Of a stretch of DNA of 64,000 nucleotides, positions 42,706 to 51,882 are shown piece after piece. The position numbers were made by a program, and so were the translations under genes. The DNA is taken from assembly GCA_016720745.1 (NCBI GenBank), contig JADKKA010000018.1:1240001-1304000 (forward strand). Reading direction: 5' to 3'. Within the stretch, counting starts at the first letter, position 1. Every line of letters begins with the position of its first letter. The notes beneath the pieces are model-generated. The model ran no database searches. It was not told where the DNA came from and worked only from the letters and a program-made list of their open reading frames with translations. This DNA is from Chitinophagaceae bacterium (GTDB lineage Bacteria; Bacteroidota; Bacteroidia; Chitinophagales; Chitinophagaceae).

Positions 42706-44205
42706 ATGGCAAGCGTAGGTAAAGTAAAACAGGTTATCGGGGCGGTCATCGACGTTCAGTTCGATGGTAAACTTCCTGAGATTTATAACTCCTTAGAACT
42801 CAAGAAAGAAAACGGTGATATCCTCGTCCTTGAGGTGCAGCAGCACCTGGGTGAGGACAGTGTTCGTACCATTGCGATGGACGGTACCGAAGGTATTGTT
42901 CGTGGTACAGCCGTTACCGATACCGGCAAAGCGATTGCCATGCCGATCGGCGAGGGAATCAAAGGCCGTCTCTTTAATGTAACCGGAGACCCCATCGATG
43001 GATTACCTGCCGTAAGTAAAGAAAACGGAAGGCCGATCCACAACCTGCCTCCAACTTTTGAAAATCTGAGCACCGCTTCTGAGGTACTGTTTACCGGTAT
43101 CAAAGTAATCGACCTGATCGAGCCCTATGCAAAGGGTGGTAAGATCGGATTGTTCGGTGGTGCGGGTGTGGGTAAAACCGTATTGATCCAGGAACTGATT
43201 AATAATATCGCGAAAGCCTATTCCGGTTTGTCTGTATTTGCCGGTGTAGGTGAAAGAACCCGTGAAGGAAATGACCTGATGCGTGAGATGATTGAAGCAG
43301 GGATCATGAAATATGGTGATGCTTTCAAACACAGCATGGAAGAAGGCGGATGGGATCTGAGCAAAGTGGATATGAAAGAACTGGCCGACTCCAAAGCCAC
43401 ATTCGTATTCGGACAAATGAACGAACCTCCCGGAGCCCGTGCAAGGGTGGCCCTTTCCGGACTGACCATTGCCGAGTATTATCGTGATGGTGACGGACAG
43501 GGTAAAGGACGTGATATCCTTTTCTTCGTTGATAATATCTTCCGTTTCACCCAGGCCGGTTCTGAGGTATCAGCCCTCTTGGGTCGTATGCCTTCAGCCG
43601 TGGGTTACCAGCCAACCCTGGCTACTGAAATGGGTATCATGCAGGAACGAATCACTTCTACCAAGAATGGTTCTATTACCTCCGTTCAGGCGGTTTACGT
43701 ACCTGCGGATGACCTGACCGATCCGGCCCCTGCCACTACCTTCGCCCACCTGGATGCCACTACCGTATTGTCAAGGAAAATTGCTGACCTTGGTATCTAT
43801 CCTGCGGTTGACCCGCTGGATTCTACTTCCAGGATCCTGTCGCCACAGGTAGTCGGGGAAGCCCACTATAATTGCGCGAACCGTGTGAAACTGATGTTGC
43901 AGCGTTATAAAGAACTGCAGGATATCATTGCGATCCTGGGTATGGATGAATTAAGTGAAGAAGATAAACTCGTGGTAAGCCGCGCCAGAAGGGTACAGCG
44001 TTTCCTGTCACAACCATTCCACGTGGCAGAAGCCTTTACCGGTCTGAAAGGAGTACTGGTTCCCATCGAAGAAACCATCCGTGGTTTTAATATGATCATG
44101 GACGGTGAAGTGGATGAGTATCCTGAAGCCGCCTTTAACCTGGTAGGTAGCATCGATGATGCGATTGAGAAGGGTAAGAAATTACTGGCACAGGCGCAGG
44201 GATAA
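42706..44205 (+). CDS. atpD: ATP synthase F1 subunit beta
   Basis: The 499-residue catalytic subunit contains the P-loop GGAGVGKTVL near residue 150, GERTREGNDL, ALSGLTIAEYYRD and the segment ILFFVDNIFRFTQAGSEVSALLGRMPS read as separate motifs. The sequence is highly conserved and complete. It forms a unit with atpC; the other F1Fo genes are not in the window, an arrangement often seen in Bacteroidota. Translation probably starts at the ATG (MASVGKVKQVIGAVIDV). Confidence 0.98.
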   Translation: MASVGKVKQVIGAVIDVQFDGKLPEIYNSLELKKENGDILVLEVQQHLGEDSVRTIAMDGTEGIVRGTAVTDTGKAIAMPIGEGIKGRLFNVTGDPIDGLPAVSKENGRPIHNLPPTFENLSTASEVLFTGIKVIDLIEPYAKGGKIGLFGGAGVGKTVLIQELINNIAKAYSGLSVFAGVGERTREGNDLMREMIEAGIMKYGDAFKHSMEEGGWDLSKVDMKELADSKATFVFGQMNEPPGARARVALSGLTIAEYYRDGDGQGKGRDILFFVDNIFRFTQAGSEVSALLGRMPSAVGYQPTLATEMGIMQERITSTKNGSITSVQAVYVPADDLTDPAPATTFAHLDATTVLSRKIADLGIYPAVDPLDSTSRILSPQVVGEAHYNCANRVKLMLQRYKELQDIIAILGMDELSEEDKLVVSRARRVQRFLSQPFHVAEAFTGLKGVLVPIEETIRGFNMIMDGEVDEYPEAAFNLVGSIDDAIEKGKKLLAQAQG

Positions 44206-44213
44206 ACCCCTGT

Positions 44214-44406
44214 CCCCTAAAGGGGAATTTAGGTCAGAAATACCTTTCTTTTTCAGTTAGTTCTTTAAAGAAACAGGGAATGAAAGTTGTGTCAGCAGAA
44301 GCTTGGGAAGTGAGTGAACACAATTTATCAGTCAGATATATTTTACGATCACAACAGCAACTTTAAAGTGATTTACACTTTAGGGTTCTAAAATCCCCTT
44401 TAGGGG
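44214..44406. mobile_element. MITE-like inverted-repeat element between atpD and atpC
   Basis: Termini 44214-44232 and 44388-44406 are inverted copies agreeing in 18 of 19 positions, each containing CCCCTAAAGGGG. They enclose about 155 bp with no open frame and an internal TAAAGTG/CACTTTA dyad (44364-44382). The element starts 8 bp after the atpD stop and ends 8 bp before the atpC start, so it fills nearly the whole gap of an operon that is normally tight. No transposase is present and target duplications were not recognised. Confidence 0.5.
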
Positions 44407-44414
44407 TTTGGGGT

Positions 44415-44669
44415 ATGAACTTAGAAATATTAACACCAGAAAAAAAACTCTACAGTGGCGAAGTCTACGGTGTTCAGATGCCCGGTATCAGCGGTTCATT
44501 TGAAGTACTGGAGAAACACGCCCCACTGGTGAGCGCATTGAAAGCAGGCCGGGTAAAAGTGCTGAAGGATAAAACCCATACCAGCAGTTTTGATATCCAG
44601 GGCGGTTTTGTAGAAGTACTGAATAATAAAGTAACAGTGCTGGTAGAAGGCGCTGTTGCGGTTGACTAA
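44415..44669 (+). CDS. atpC: ATP synthase F1 subunit epsilon
   Basis: At 84 residues this is only the N-terminal beta-sandwich of epsilon (MNLEILTPEKKLYSGEVYG ... FDIQGGFVEVLNNKVTVLVEGAV). The C-terminal two-helix domain that inhibits ATP hydrolysis in other bacteria is absent. A short epsilon is common in Bacteroidota, so this is not a truncation by mutation. Its leader is the inverted-repeat element that separates it from atpD. A terminator follows. Confidence 0.93.
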   Translation: MNLEILTPEKKLYSGEVYGVQMPGISGSFEVLEKHAPLVSALKAGRVKVLKDKTHTSSFDIQGGFVEVLNNKVTVLVEGAVAVD

Positions 44670-44732
44670 TATTTTCCGATCTGCATCGGCAGGAAAGACC
44701 ACCTGTATTCCGGATTTTGAAAACAAATTACC

Positions 44733-44758
44733 AACCCTCCTCTATGGAGGGTTTTTTT
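44733..44758 (+). terminator. Intrinsic terminator after atpC
   Basis: AACCCTCC and GGAGGGTT form an 8-bp stem with a 5-nt loop (44733-44753), followed by a run of T. Confidence 0.9.
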
Positions 44759-44794
44759 ATTGGATTTAAAATATCTTTAGTGAAATCTCAGTGA

Positions 44795-46756
44795 ATGGAG
44801 TTTAAACTGAAAAGGCAGGTTTTCCTTTTTTTATTTCTCTGTGTAATGGTAATGAGCCATTCGCAAACACCATCAGCTGAATGCCAGTACAAAAAAGGGG
44901 TGAAGGATTTCCTGCCCCGGATTGATTGCCCGGGCGATTACAATTATCTGAAAGGAAAATCCCTGACCGAAAAATTTGGCCAGGTGGCATCAGTGAAAAT
45001 CGTTTACAGTATCCGCGATGCTAAAGTCTATTTCATCAATTCCACCCTCTATCCCTTTCATTATGATTTTTGCAGTACCGTCCTCAATAATCCCGATGAA
45101 CTGAGCTTTTTCAATATCAAAAATTACAGCAGCAACCCGGCAAGAGAGTACATGCTGGTCAACCTGAATTATTATTCCTGGCTTGGCCTCTATGGACTGG
45201 AACTGATGCCCGAGGATGATGCCGGGGCAAAGGACATTTACAGTTTATATCAAAAGATTGCTGCCCTTGTGTATTTTGGTAATAAGGTCAGGGTTTTGGC
45301 TATGTCACCCGAAATGGAAAAACGGTTGGCAGCGATTCCCAATATACCGGTCATCCGTTCCAGTGAAGTGTACCAGGGCCGGGAATTTGTTTCCCTGAAC
45401 AAAGGGAAGGCCTATGGTTACCTGCGAAAAGTAAAAGCAACGGAGGTAGGAAAAACGACCATCTCCAAACACGATATTGTGATCCTGGATGGATTACCCA
45501 ATGAACTCCCGGTGGTGGCTGGTGTGCTCACTGTACCATTTCAAACGCCCCTCTGTCATGTGAGCCTGCTTTGTCAGAACCGCAAAACACCCAATGCCAC
45601 TTACCGGAAAGCCTGGACCGATCCTGCGATTGAAGCACTCTTAAATAAACTGGTTTGTTATGAAGTAACGGCCGACAGCTTTATCATCAGAAAAGCAGGC
45701 GAGGCAGAAGCAGGGGCCTGGTGGTTAAAAACGGAGAGTCGTAAAACGATCAGACTGGCAGTAGATACCAGCATCCGGAAAATAACGGGTTTGCAGGACA
45801 TGAGCTTTAAAAATGTTTCGGCAGTCGGCGGCAAGGCGGCTAATTTTTCCGAGCTCCTGAAAATAAGGGTGGATAAAAAGCCCATCCCCTTACCGGAAGG
45901 ATCTTTTGCCATTCCATTTTATTTTTATTATCAGCACCTGAGAGAAAATAATATTAATAGGCAGCTGGATTCCATCCTGGCCAACAGTTCGCTGATCAAT
46001 GATCCCCAAAAATTAAATGCTGCATTGAAAAAACTCCGGGATGCCATCAAGGCGGCACCGGTGAATAAGGTATTACTCGAAGCGATTCGTACCAAAATGA
46101 AAACCGGGGGAGTGTATGATAATTATCGCTTCCGTTCTTCCACCAATGCGGAAGATGTAAAAGGTTTTAATGGGGCAGGTCTGTATGATTCCAAGACCGG
46201 CAGTCTGACCGATCCTGACAAGCCCATAGAGAAAGCGATCAAGACTGTTTGGGCCAGTCTCTGGGATGAGCGGGCTTTCGCTGAAAGGCAGTATTTTAAA
46301 ATCGATCAGCGTTCGGTAGCCATGGGGATACTGGTACACCGGGCATTTGGAGAAGAGCTGGCCAATGGAGTGGCAGTGACAAAACATTTATACCGGAAAA
46401 ATTACCCGGCCTACACTTTTAATGCGCAGGTGGGAGAAATCAGTGTGGTGACTCCACCTGACGGCGTCAATTGCGATGAAGGAATCATTGCATTGGGCAG
46501 GGCTTCCGGCAGTCATAAGGTAACGGTGGAATATATCAGCCGGAGTAACCTGAGTAAAGACAAAACGGTATTGACCGATGCTCAGGTGGAACTGCTGGCA
46601 AAATACCTGACCGCCATCAAGGAGCATTTTTATTATAAAGTTGAAAGAGGCACAGGTCGTGATGAAACCGGCTTGATGAATTTTGGGATGGATGTGGAAT
46701 TCAAGATTGATGCTTTGACGGGTAAACTTTATATCAAGCAGGCGAGGAGCTTGTAA
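44795..46756 (+). CDS. Exported PEP/pyruvate-binding dikinase-like protein
   Basis: The 653-residue protein has an N-terminal signal peptide (about 24 residues, ending near MVMSHSQ). A central swivelling domain has TPLCHVSLLCQNRKTPNATY, where the histidine is at the phospho-carrier position of PEP-utilising enzymes. The following C-terminal half is a PPDK_N/ATP-grasp domain: FKNVSAVGGKAANFSELL, YRFRSSTNAEDVKGFNGAGLY and a final FKIDALTGKLYIKQAR. The order (His domain before nucleotide domain) is that of glucan, water dikinases. An exported dikinase is surprising because ATP is not expected outside the cytoplasm. Substrate unknown; no starch genes are adjacent. Confidence 0.78.
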   Translation: MEFKLKRQVFLFLFLCVMVMSHSQTPSAECQYKKGVKDFLPRIDCPGDYNYLKGKSLTEKFGQVASVKIVYSIRDAKVYFINSTLYPFHYDFCSTVLNNPDELSFFNIKNYSSNPAREYMLVNLNYYSWLGLYGLELMPEDDAGAKDIYSLYQKIAALVYFGNKVRVLAMSPEMEKRLAAIPNIPVIRSSEVYQGREFVSLNKGKAYGYLRKVKATEVGKTTISKHDIVILDGLPNELPVVAGVLTVPFQTPLCHVSLLCQNRKTPNATYRKAWTDPAIEALLNKLVCYEVTADSFIIRKAGEAEAGAWWLKTESRKTIRLAVDTSIRKITGLQDMSFKNVSAVGGKAANFSELLKIRVDKKPIPLPEGSFAIPFYFYYQHLRENNINRQLDSILANSSLINDPQKLNAALKKLRDAIKAAPVNKVLLEAIRTKMKTGGVYDNYRFRSSTNAEDVKGFNGAGLYDSKTGSLTDPDKPIEKAIKTVWASLWDERAFAERQYFKIDQRSVAMGILVHRAFGEELANGVAVTKHLYRKNYPAYTFNAQVGEISVVTPPDGVNCDEGIIALGRASGSHKVTVEYISRSNLSKDKTVLTDAQVELLAKYLTAIKEHFYYKVERGTGRDETGLMNFGMDVEFKIDALTGKLYIKQARSL

Positions 46757-46784
46757 GGCTGAATAAGCATTTCGCTTTTTTAAA

Positions 46785-47468
46785 TTATTTCGAGGAATTA
46801 TTTGTTTCAATAGGCCAACAACGCGGCCAACAATAATTTATTCCAAGCTGCCTTTCCATCATTTGGATAAATTCTTTAAATCGTACAAATTCGTCACAAT
46901 TTGAATTTCCACTGATCCAGTGATGAAGCCATTTGTAGTGATTTTTTGTTGCCAACTCGATTATCGCGATTGTGCCATCAAAACCACCTAGTTTGCACTC
47001 ATTCATTTGATTTTGATCCCGGATCTCATAAAGATTAAAAAAACGGAGACTGTCAATGAATGTTGGCCAACCACAAATAGGAACAAATGGTTTCCCCATC
47101 CATATGCTATCAACCTCTGTATTTGGCATTTCGTATCTGGCTTCACCTAACCTGAATGCTGGAACTGACTGTTCTTGAAAATAGAAATGCCTGCCTGTCC
47201 AGCCAAAAGAATCTTTTCTTATTGAGAATATGTCAAGTCCCATAATTAGTCCAAAACCAAGAGTGACACGGATTTCAAAAGAATCAGTACCTTTTTCTAG
47301 TGGATTCAATCCAATCAGATCGCAAATCTTTCTTGGATTTTCGACCAATATTCTTTTAAGAGAAGGGTCTTTTTCATATGGGGCCTCATAGGTAAAAGCA
47401 TTATTTTTCTGCGTCTTGCTAATGCAGCCTGTGAATACAGGAAGAACTAGAAGTAGAAAGTATTTCAT
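46785..47468 (-). CDS. Hypothetical lipoprotein
   Basis: The 227-residue protein starts with a short signal peptide and lipobox VFTGC (Cys15), so it is probably lipid-anchored. The mature part has scattered Trp and Cys residues (ICGWPTFIDSLRFF, NYCWPRCWPIETN) but no recognised domain. It is transcribed against the dikinase gene, with 28 bp between stops. Sequence style is more AT-rich than its neighbours, which may mean more recent gain. Confidence 0.6.
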   Translation of the reverse strand: MKYFLLLVLPVFTGCISKTQKNNAFTYEAPYEKDPSLKRILVENPRKICDLIGLNPLEKGTDSFEIRVTLGFGLIMGLDIFSIRKDSFGWTGRHFYFQEQSVPAFRLGEARYEMPNTEVDSIWMGKPFVPICGWPTFIDSLRFFNLYEIRDQNQMNECKLGGFDGTIAIIELATKNHYKWLHHWISGNSNCDEFVRFKEFIQMMERQLGINYCWPRCWPIETNNSSK

Positions 47469-47507
47469 GATTTCCTAACGATATCTGCCTTCGTCAATTG
47501 TATATTC

Positions 47508-48230
47508 TTAATTTTTTTGAATCCTTTTTTTCAATTCTCCCTCCGCCCATGTAAATACTTTCTTCATCATATCCGTTTTACGCAATTCATATTTACTCCG
47601 TATCTGTTCTTCTTCATTCGCCACCATCAGGAACATCAGGTCGATGACCCGGGCCGAGACAAAATCCGTCAGGCTGCTTTCAAGCGGTTTATTGATAAAG
47701 GGAACTGCGTTGTAAACTTTTGTAACACCGGCCCATTCTTTATCGGCTCCTTCCAGTTTGATGGTACTGTCCACAATCGGCCGGAAGGCTGTCATTAATC
47801 CGGGTTTCATTTCCTGTTTAAAATAATCAGTCGCGGCATGGGTATTATCCGTCACCAGAATTTTGGCGGCATCTTTAAAACTCATGTTTTTGATGGCATC
47901 GAAAAACAAAGGTTTGGCTGTTTTTACAGCTGATGACATAGCGCGGGTGAATTTACCGGTGACCTGATTGATCACTTTATCAAAACCAAGATCACGCAAT
48001 GTTTTTTCAATTTTTGCTGCTTCGCCGGGAAAGGCAAAACGAACCAGCGGATTGCCATCAGGATCGGCAAAAGCATCCAGACTTTTAAACAGGCCCTGGG
48101 AGAGGGCATCTTTTAATCCCATGACCATTTCCAGTTCGGATGGAACCAGTCCCAGGTTTTTCAGGGTGCTGCAGCCCGGAGAAAAAACTAAAAAACTACT
48201 GCATACAAGAGCGTAAAAAAATCTTTTCAT
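47508..48230 (-). CDS. DUF4197 lipoprotein
   Basis: A signal peptide with lipobox FSPGC (Cys20) opens this 240-residue protein. The rest, starting LGLVPSELEMVMGLKDALSQGL and including FDAIKNMSFKDAAKIL and DNTHAATDYFKQEM, matches the DUF4197 family as I remember it: helical periplasmic lipoproteins of unknown function. It precedes the 227-aa lipoprotein gene by 39 bp on the same strand. Confidence 0.8.
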   Translation of the reverse strand: MKRFFYALVCSSFLVFSPGCSTLKNLGLVPSELEMVMGLKDALSQGLFKSLDAFADPDGNPLVRFAFPGEAAKIEKTLRDLGFDKVINQVTGKFTRAMSSAVKTAKPLFFDAIKNMSFKDAAKILVTDNTHAATDYFKQEMKPGLMTAFRPIVDSTIKLEGADKEWAGVTKVYNAVPFINKPLESSLTDFVSARVIDLMFLMVANEEEQIRSKYELRKTDMMKKVFTWAEGELKKRIQKN

Positions 48231-48277
48231 AATACATCTTATTGAAATGAAACCGGTAAATACCAGGAACGGGTTGA

Positions 48278-48829
48278 TTAGTTCAATTGCGGGTCAATGG
48301 GAAAATTGATCATGATTTCATAGTCGCCCCCCAATTGTTTGAGAGCATCCTTCCAGATTTCCTGGTGATCAGGATGGAAAATCAGTTGCCGGTTTCCTTT
48401 GACGGTGAGCCAGGTTTTTTCATTCATTTCTTCCAGTAATTGACCTTCGCTCCAGCCGGAGTAACCCAGGAAGAACCGGATCTTATCCAGATCGGGGTCC
48501 CCATTTTTGATCATCTCCACTACGAACTCAAAATCACCGCCCCAGTAAATGCCTTTGAGTACTTCCTGCCCGCCCGGTACTTTATCAGGTAACTGGTGCA
48601 GGAGGTGGATGGTATTGAGCTGAACCGGTCCGCCGTAGTATACCGGCAGTTTATATCCTTCCAGTTCAGGCACCAGTTCGTCCAGTGTATTTTCATAGAG
48701 TCGGTTGATCACAAAACCAAAACTCCCTTCTGCATTGTGTTCGCATAATAAGACAACGGTCCGCAGGAAATTGGGGTCCTTCAGGAAGGGGTCTGCAATC
48801 AACAGGATGCCGTTAGCCGGGTCAATCAT
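48278..48829 (-). CDS. YqgE/AlgH family protein
   Basis: The 183-residue protein has the family hallmarks: ILLIADPFLKDPNFLRTVVLLCEH at the start, GSFGFVINR, YYGGPVQLNTIHLLHQ and FFLGYSGWSEGQLLEE. AlgH was first linked to alginate regulation in Pseudomonas, but its general role is unclear. It lies 47 bp upstream of DUF4197 and is divergent from the histidine kinase gene. The start MIDPANGILL fits the family. Confidence 0.93.
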   Translation of the reverse strand: MIDPANGILLIADPFLKDPNFLRTVVLLCEHNAEGSFGFVINRLYENTLDELVPELEGYKLPVYYGGPVQLNTIHLLHQLPDKVPGGQEVLKGIYWGGDFEFVVEMIKNGDPDLDKIRFFLGYSGWSEGQLLEEMNEKTWLTVKGNRQLIFHPDHQEIWKDALKQLGGDYEIMINFPIDPQLN

Positions 48830-48962
48830 GCTTCAATATTAATACTTTTTGGAATTGAAAAGTATGGGCCGGAAGCTGGTTTTCCGGGCCTGATAGCCAT
48901 AAAGCCCCGTTAAAATAAGGTACTCTACCCGTTGCAGGGTATAGAGAAGCACCCGGGAACTG

Positions 48963-48970
48963 TATTTTTG
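48963..48970 (+). promoter_or_regulatory. Candidate -7 box for the histidine kinase gene
   Basis: TATTTTTG matches TAnnTTTG exactly and would place the transcript start about 35 nt before the ATG at 49012. No TTG is found at the usual distance upstream. Confidence 0.4.
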
Positions 48971-49011
48971 TGGTATTGCCCCGCATAATAAAAGCTACTA
49001 TCTTGCCGATA

Positions 49012-50358
49012 ATGAAAATGAAAAGGGTCTTTAGTATCATCACCATCCTGATCAGCCTGTCGTTGGTGGGGATCATGATTAACCAGAATTCTGCCTTAAG
49101 GAATATGGTATCCCTGCGCACAGAGCAAATCAAGCACTCGGTGGAGTTAAGTACCCGCCAGGTGGCAGATGACCTGAGCAGGCACAAGGGTAGTAACCTG
49201 ATGGGTAGTCCCAAGAAGGGCTTTGGTCTTCCGGATGATTTCTCCATTGATATTTTTAAACCGGTCACTGTGGCCAGCCGCTTCAGTGTGGAAGAAATCA
49301 GGCAGAAATTTGAGTCGGCTTTTCAGCAAAACGATTTAAAGAATATCAAATTCGAATTTGGGATTACTTCTTTTGACCGCAGTAACAATATGGAATTCCA
49401 GAAAGCCTCTCCCGGCTTTTATGATACCTATGTAGATACGGTACACAATTTTGTTTTTTATACCGGGCTGGAAGCATTAAGCGGTACAGCAGGAGAGAAC
49501 CTGAGTGTGAATGAACTGCTGGTGGTGGCGGTACCCAATATCAAGGGACTGGTATTGAAATCACTTTTCTGGCGCATCGCGATTTCGGTTTTATTTACCC
49601 TGATCATTATTGCCGCATTTTTTGTGACTGTCCGTACCATGCTCAAGCAAAAGAAACTGGCGGAAATCAAAAACGATTTCATTAATAACATGACGCATGA
49701 GTTCAAAACGCCGATTGCCACGATCTCACTGGCAGTGGATGCCATGCGGAATGAAAAAGTGTTGCAGGACCGGACCAAGCTGGGCTATTTCAGCAGCATC
49801 ATCAAGGAAGAAAACCAGCGCATGAACCGGCAGGTGGAAACTATCCTCAAGGCTTCTCAGCTGGAGAAACAGGAAGTGGACCTGAACCTCAAACCGGTGC
49901 ATGTACATGAAGTGATCAAAGATGTGGTGGACAATTTTGTGCTCCAGTTACAGGAAAAGGAAGGGATGGTGGAAATGCAACTGGATGCTACTGCTGACCT
50001 GATCAATGCGGATGAAGTTCATTTTTCGAACCTGGTCAATAACCTGGTAGATAATGCCGTAAAATATTCAAAAGAAAATGTACCACCGGTGATCCGTGTG
50101 AGTACCAAATCCAATGGTAAACATTTTACTATGCGGATAGAAGACAATGGCATCGGCATGAATAAGGATACGGTGAAACGGATTTTCGAAAAATTCTACC
50201 GGGCCCATACCGGTAATGTACATAATGTAAAGGGGTTTGGACTGGGACTGAGTTATGTAAAAGCCATGGTGGAAGCGCATGATGGAGATATCAAGGCAGA
50301 AAGTACTTTAGGCAAGGGCAGTGTGTTTACGATTGATTTGCCGTTGAGTAAGAGTTGA
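49012..50358 (+). CDS. Membrane-bound sensor histidine kinase
   Basis: The 448-residue protein has a first membrane helix (VFSIITILISLSLVGIMI), a periplasmic sensor of about 150 residues, a second helix (IAISVLFTLIIIAAFFV), a HisKA domain with phospho-acceptor His229 in NNMTHEFKTPIATI, and a HATPase with NNLVDNAVKYS (N-box), EDNGIGM (G1) and GFGLGLSYV (G2). All kinase motifs are intact. No response regulator gene is adjacent, so it is an orphan. I chose the ATG at 49012; a second in-frame ATG lies two codons later. The heptamer array starts 6 bp after the stop. Confidence 0.92.
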   Translation: MKMKRVFSIITILISLSLVGIMINQNSALRNMVSLRTEQIKHSVELSTRQVADDLSRHKGSNLMGSPKKGFGLPDDFSIDIFKPVTVASRFSVEEIRQKFESAFQQNDLKNIKFEFGITSFDRSNNMEFQKASPGFYDTYVDTVHNFVFYTGLEALSGTAGENLSVNELLVVAVPNIKGLVLKSLFWRIAISVLFTLIIIAAFFVTVRTMLKQKKLAEIKNDFINNMTHEFKTPIATISLAVDAMRNEKVLQDRTKLGYFSSIIKEENQRMNRQVETILKASQLEKQEVDLNLKPVHVHEVIKDVVDNFVLQLQEKEGMVEMQLDATADLINADEVHFSNLVNNLVDNAVKYSKENVPPVIRVSTKSNGKHFTMRIEDNGIGMNKDTVKRIFEKFYRAHTGNVHNVKGFGLGLSYVKAMVEAHDGDIKAESTLGKGSVFTIDLPLSKS

Positions 50359-50363
50359 GGGGC

Positions 50364-50550
50364 AGTCGACAGTCGTCAGTCGACAGTCATCAGTCGACAG
50401 TCATCAGTCGGCAGTCATCAGTCGACAGTCGGCAGTCATCAGTCGACAGTCAGCAGTCATCAGTCGGTCAGTCTATCAGTCTATATTGAAGAAGCGGTTC
50501 ATCTTCTTTAGTCGATAGGCGTGAGTCAAGAGTGACGAGCGAATAGCCGA
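50364..50550 (+). repeat. Heptamer array, 14 perfect AGTCNNC units plus decayed units
   Basis: From 50364 to 50461 there are 14 consecutive 7-bp units of AGTCNNC with only positions 5 and 6 varying (GA, GT, AT, GG, AG). Beyond 50461 units drift to 8 bp and then decay (AGTCGAT, AGTCAAG near 50512-50535). It fills the gap between the kinase and queA stop codons. Confidence 0.9.
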
Positions 50551-50575
50551 TAATCAGAAGCCCAATACCCAATAC

Positions 50576-51817
50576 CTAATACCCATCTCCTCCCCACAAC
50601 AAACTCCCATCTCCATAGCTCAGGAAGCGGTAATTATTTTGCAGGGCATGGCGGTAAATTTTTTTCCAGTTGTTACCTACGAGTGCGGCCACCAGTAGTA
50701 ATAGGGTGGATTGCGGTTGGTGAAAATTGGTGATCAGTCCTTTTACAATCCGGAAGGTATAACCCGGGGCAATCAGGATCTGTGTTTTAGTGATCAGTTT
50801 TTCCAATTTATTTTTTTCCATCCATGCTAATAACTGTCCCAATGCAATTGAGGCAGGAAGTTGTTCTGATTGGAGATCATAAGGATCCCATTGTGAAATG
50901 GAAACTGTTTCAGGGGCAGTTTCATTATAGCCGGGATGCATACATTTCAAACCGAGCCAGTACAAACTTTCCAGTGTACGTAATGAAGTAGTGCCGACTG
51001 CAATGATATTTTTATCGAGTTGATCTTTCAGGTTGGCAATAAAGTGGCGATCCACATCAATCCATTCGGCATGCATTTCATGATCAGCCATCTGTTCACT
51101 TTTCACCGGCTTAAAAGTGCCGGCACCTACATGGAGGGTTACAAAAGCAGTCGGGATATTTTTTTGTTCGAGCTCTTTCAAAACTGCAGGAGTAAAATGC
51201 AGACCGGCCGTAGGTGCAGCCACTGATCCATCCTGTTTGGCATAGATAGTTTGGTACCTGTTTTTATCTGTTTCATCAGCCGCTCGTTTTATATAGGGTG
51301 GGAGGGGGATGGCGCCGGCCAGGTGCAGCAGTTCGGCAAAACTCATGGACTGATCTGACCAGGAAATTTCAATGAGGAAGGAACCGGTTTTTTTATCCAT
51401 GCATTTCGCTTCAAGCCGGATATTATCACTTATATTTTTTTCAAGTAGCTGACCGCTTTTCCATTTGGAAGCGCCACCTACAAGGCAGTGCCACCAGACC
51501 TTTCCTTTTTGCTGCATGGCCGTTGTGATATCAGCATATTGTTCATGTGGTTCCAGGCAAAAAATTTCAATCACACCACCACTTGCTTTCTGGAAAAGCA
51601 AACGGGCTTCCACCACTTTGGTATTATTAAAAACCAGCAGAGAGTTAGCGGGCAAATGGGAGGGTAGTTGCCGGTATTGGTCTTCAGTGATATCACCATC
51701 CTGATAGATCAGCAATTTGGAAGCATCTCTTTCTGCCAGAGGATATTTGGCAATCCGGTCTTCCGGAAGATCGTATGTAAAATCCGCAATGGATAAATTT
51801 TTCGGGTGCTGTATCAT
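50576..51817 (-). CDS. queA: S-adenosylmethionine:tRNA ribosyltransferase-isomerase
   Basis: QueA transfers and isomerises the ribosyl part of SAM onto preQ1-modified tRNA to give epoxyqueuosine. The 413-residue protein has SLLVFNNTKVVEARL near residue 65, GSVAAPTAGLHFTPAVL, TLHVGAGTFKPVK, AVGTTSLRTLE and the late LITNFHQPQSTLL, all family motifs. The ATG at 51817 (MIQHPKNLSIADFTYDLPE) is chosen over one 13 codons upstream because the sequence from there matches the family. Heptamer arrays in the same orientation lie on both sides of the gene. Confidence 0.95.
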   Translation of the reverse strand: MIQHPKNLSIADFTYDLPEDRIAKYPLAERDASKLLIYQDGDITEDQYRQLPSHLPANSLLVFNNTKVVEARLLFQKASGGVIEIFCLEPHEQYADITTAMQQKGKVWWHCLVGGASKWKSGQLLEKNISDNIRLEAKCMDKKTGSFLIEISWSDQSMSFAELLHLAGAIPLPPYIKRAADETDKNRYQTIYAKQDGSVAAPTAGLHFTPAVLKELEQKNIPTAFVTLHVGAGTFKPVKSEQMADHEMHAEWIDVDRHFIANLKDQLDKNIIAVGTTSLRTLESLYWLGLKCMHPGYNETAPETVSISQWDPYDLQSEQLPASIALGQLLAWMEKNKLEKLITKTQILIAPGYTFRIVKGLITNFHQPQSTLLLLVAALVGNNWKKIYRHALQNNYRFLSYGDGSLLWGGDGY

Positions 51818-51882
51818 ACAACCAACTGTTGTAATAGTGAAGAGCAAAAATATCAACGAAGTTTCAATGGCACAATTAATTC

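Noticed and set aside
44415..44669. atpC as a truncated pseudogene
   Set aside because: The short form without the C-terminal helices is usual in this phylum and the beta-sandwich is complete.
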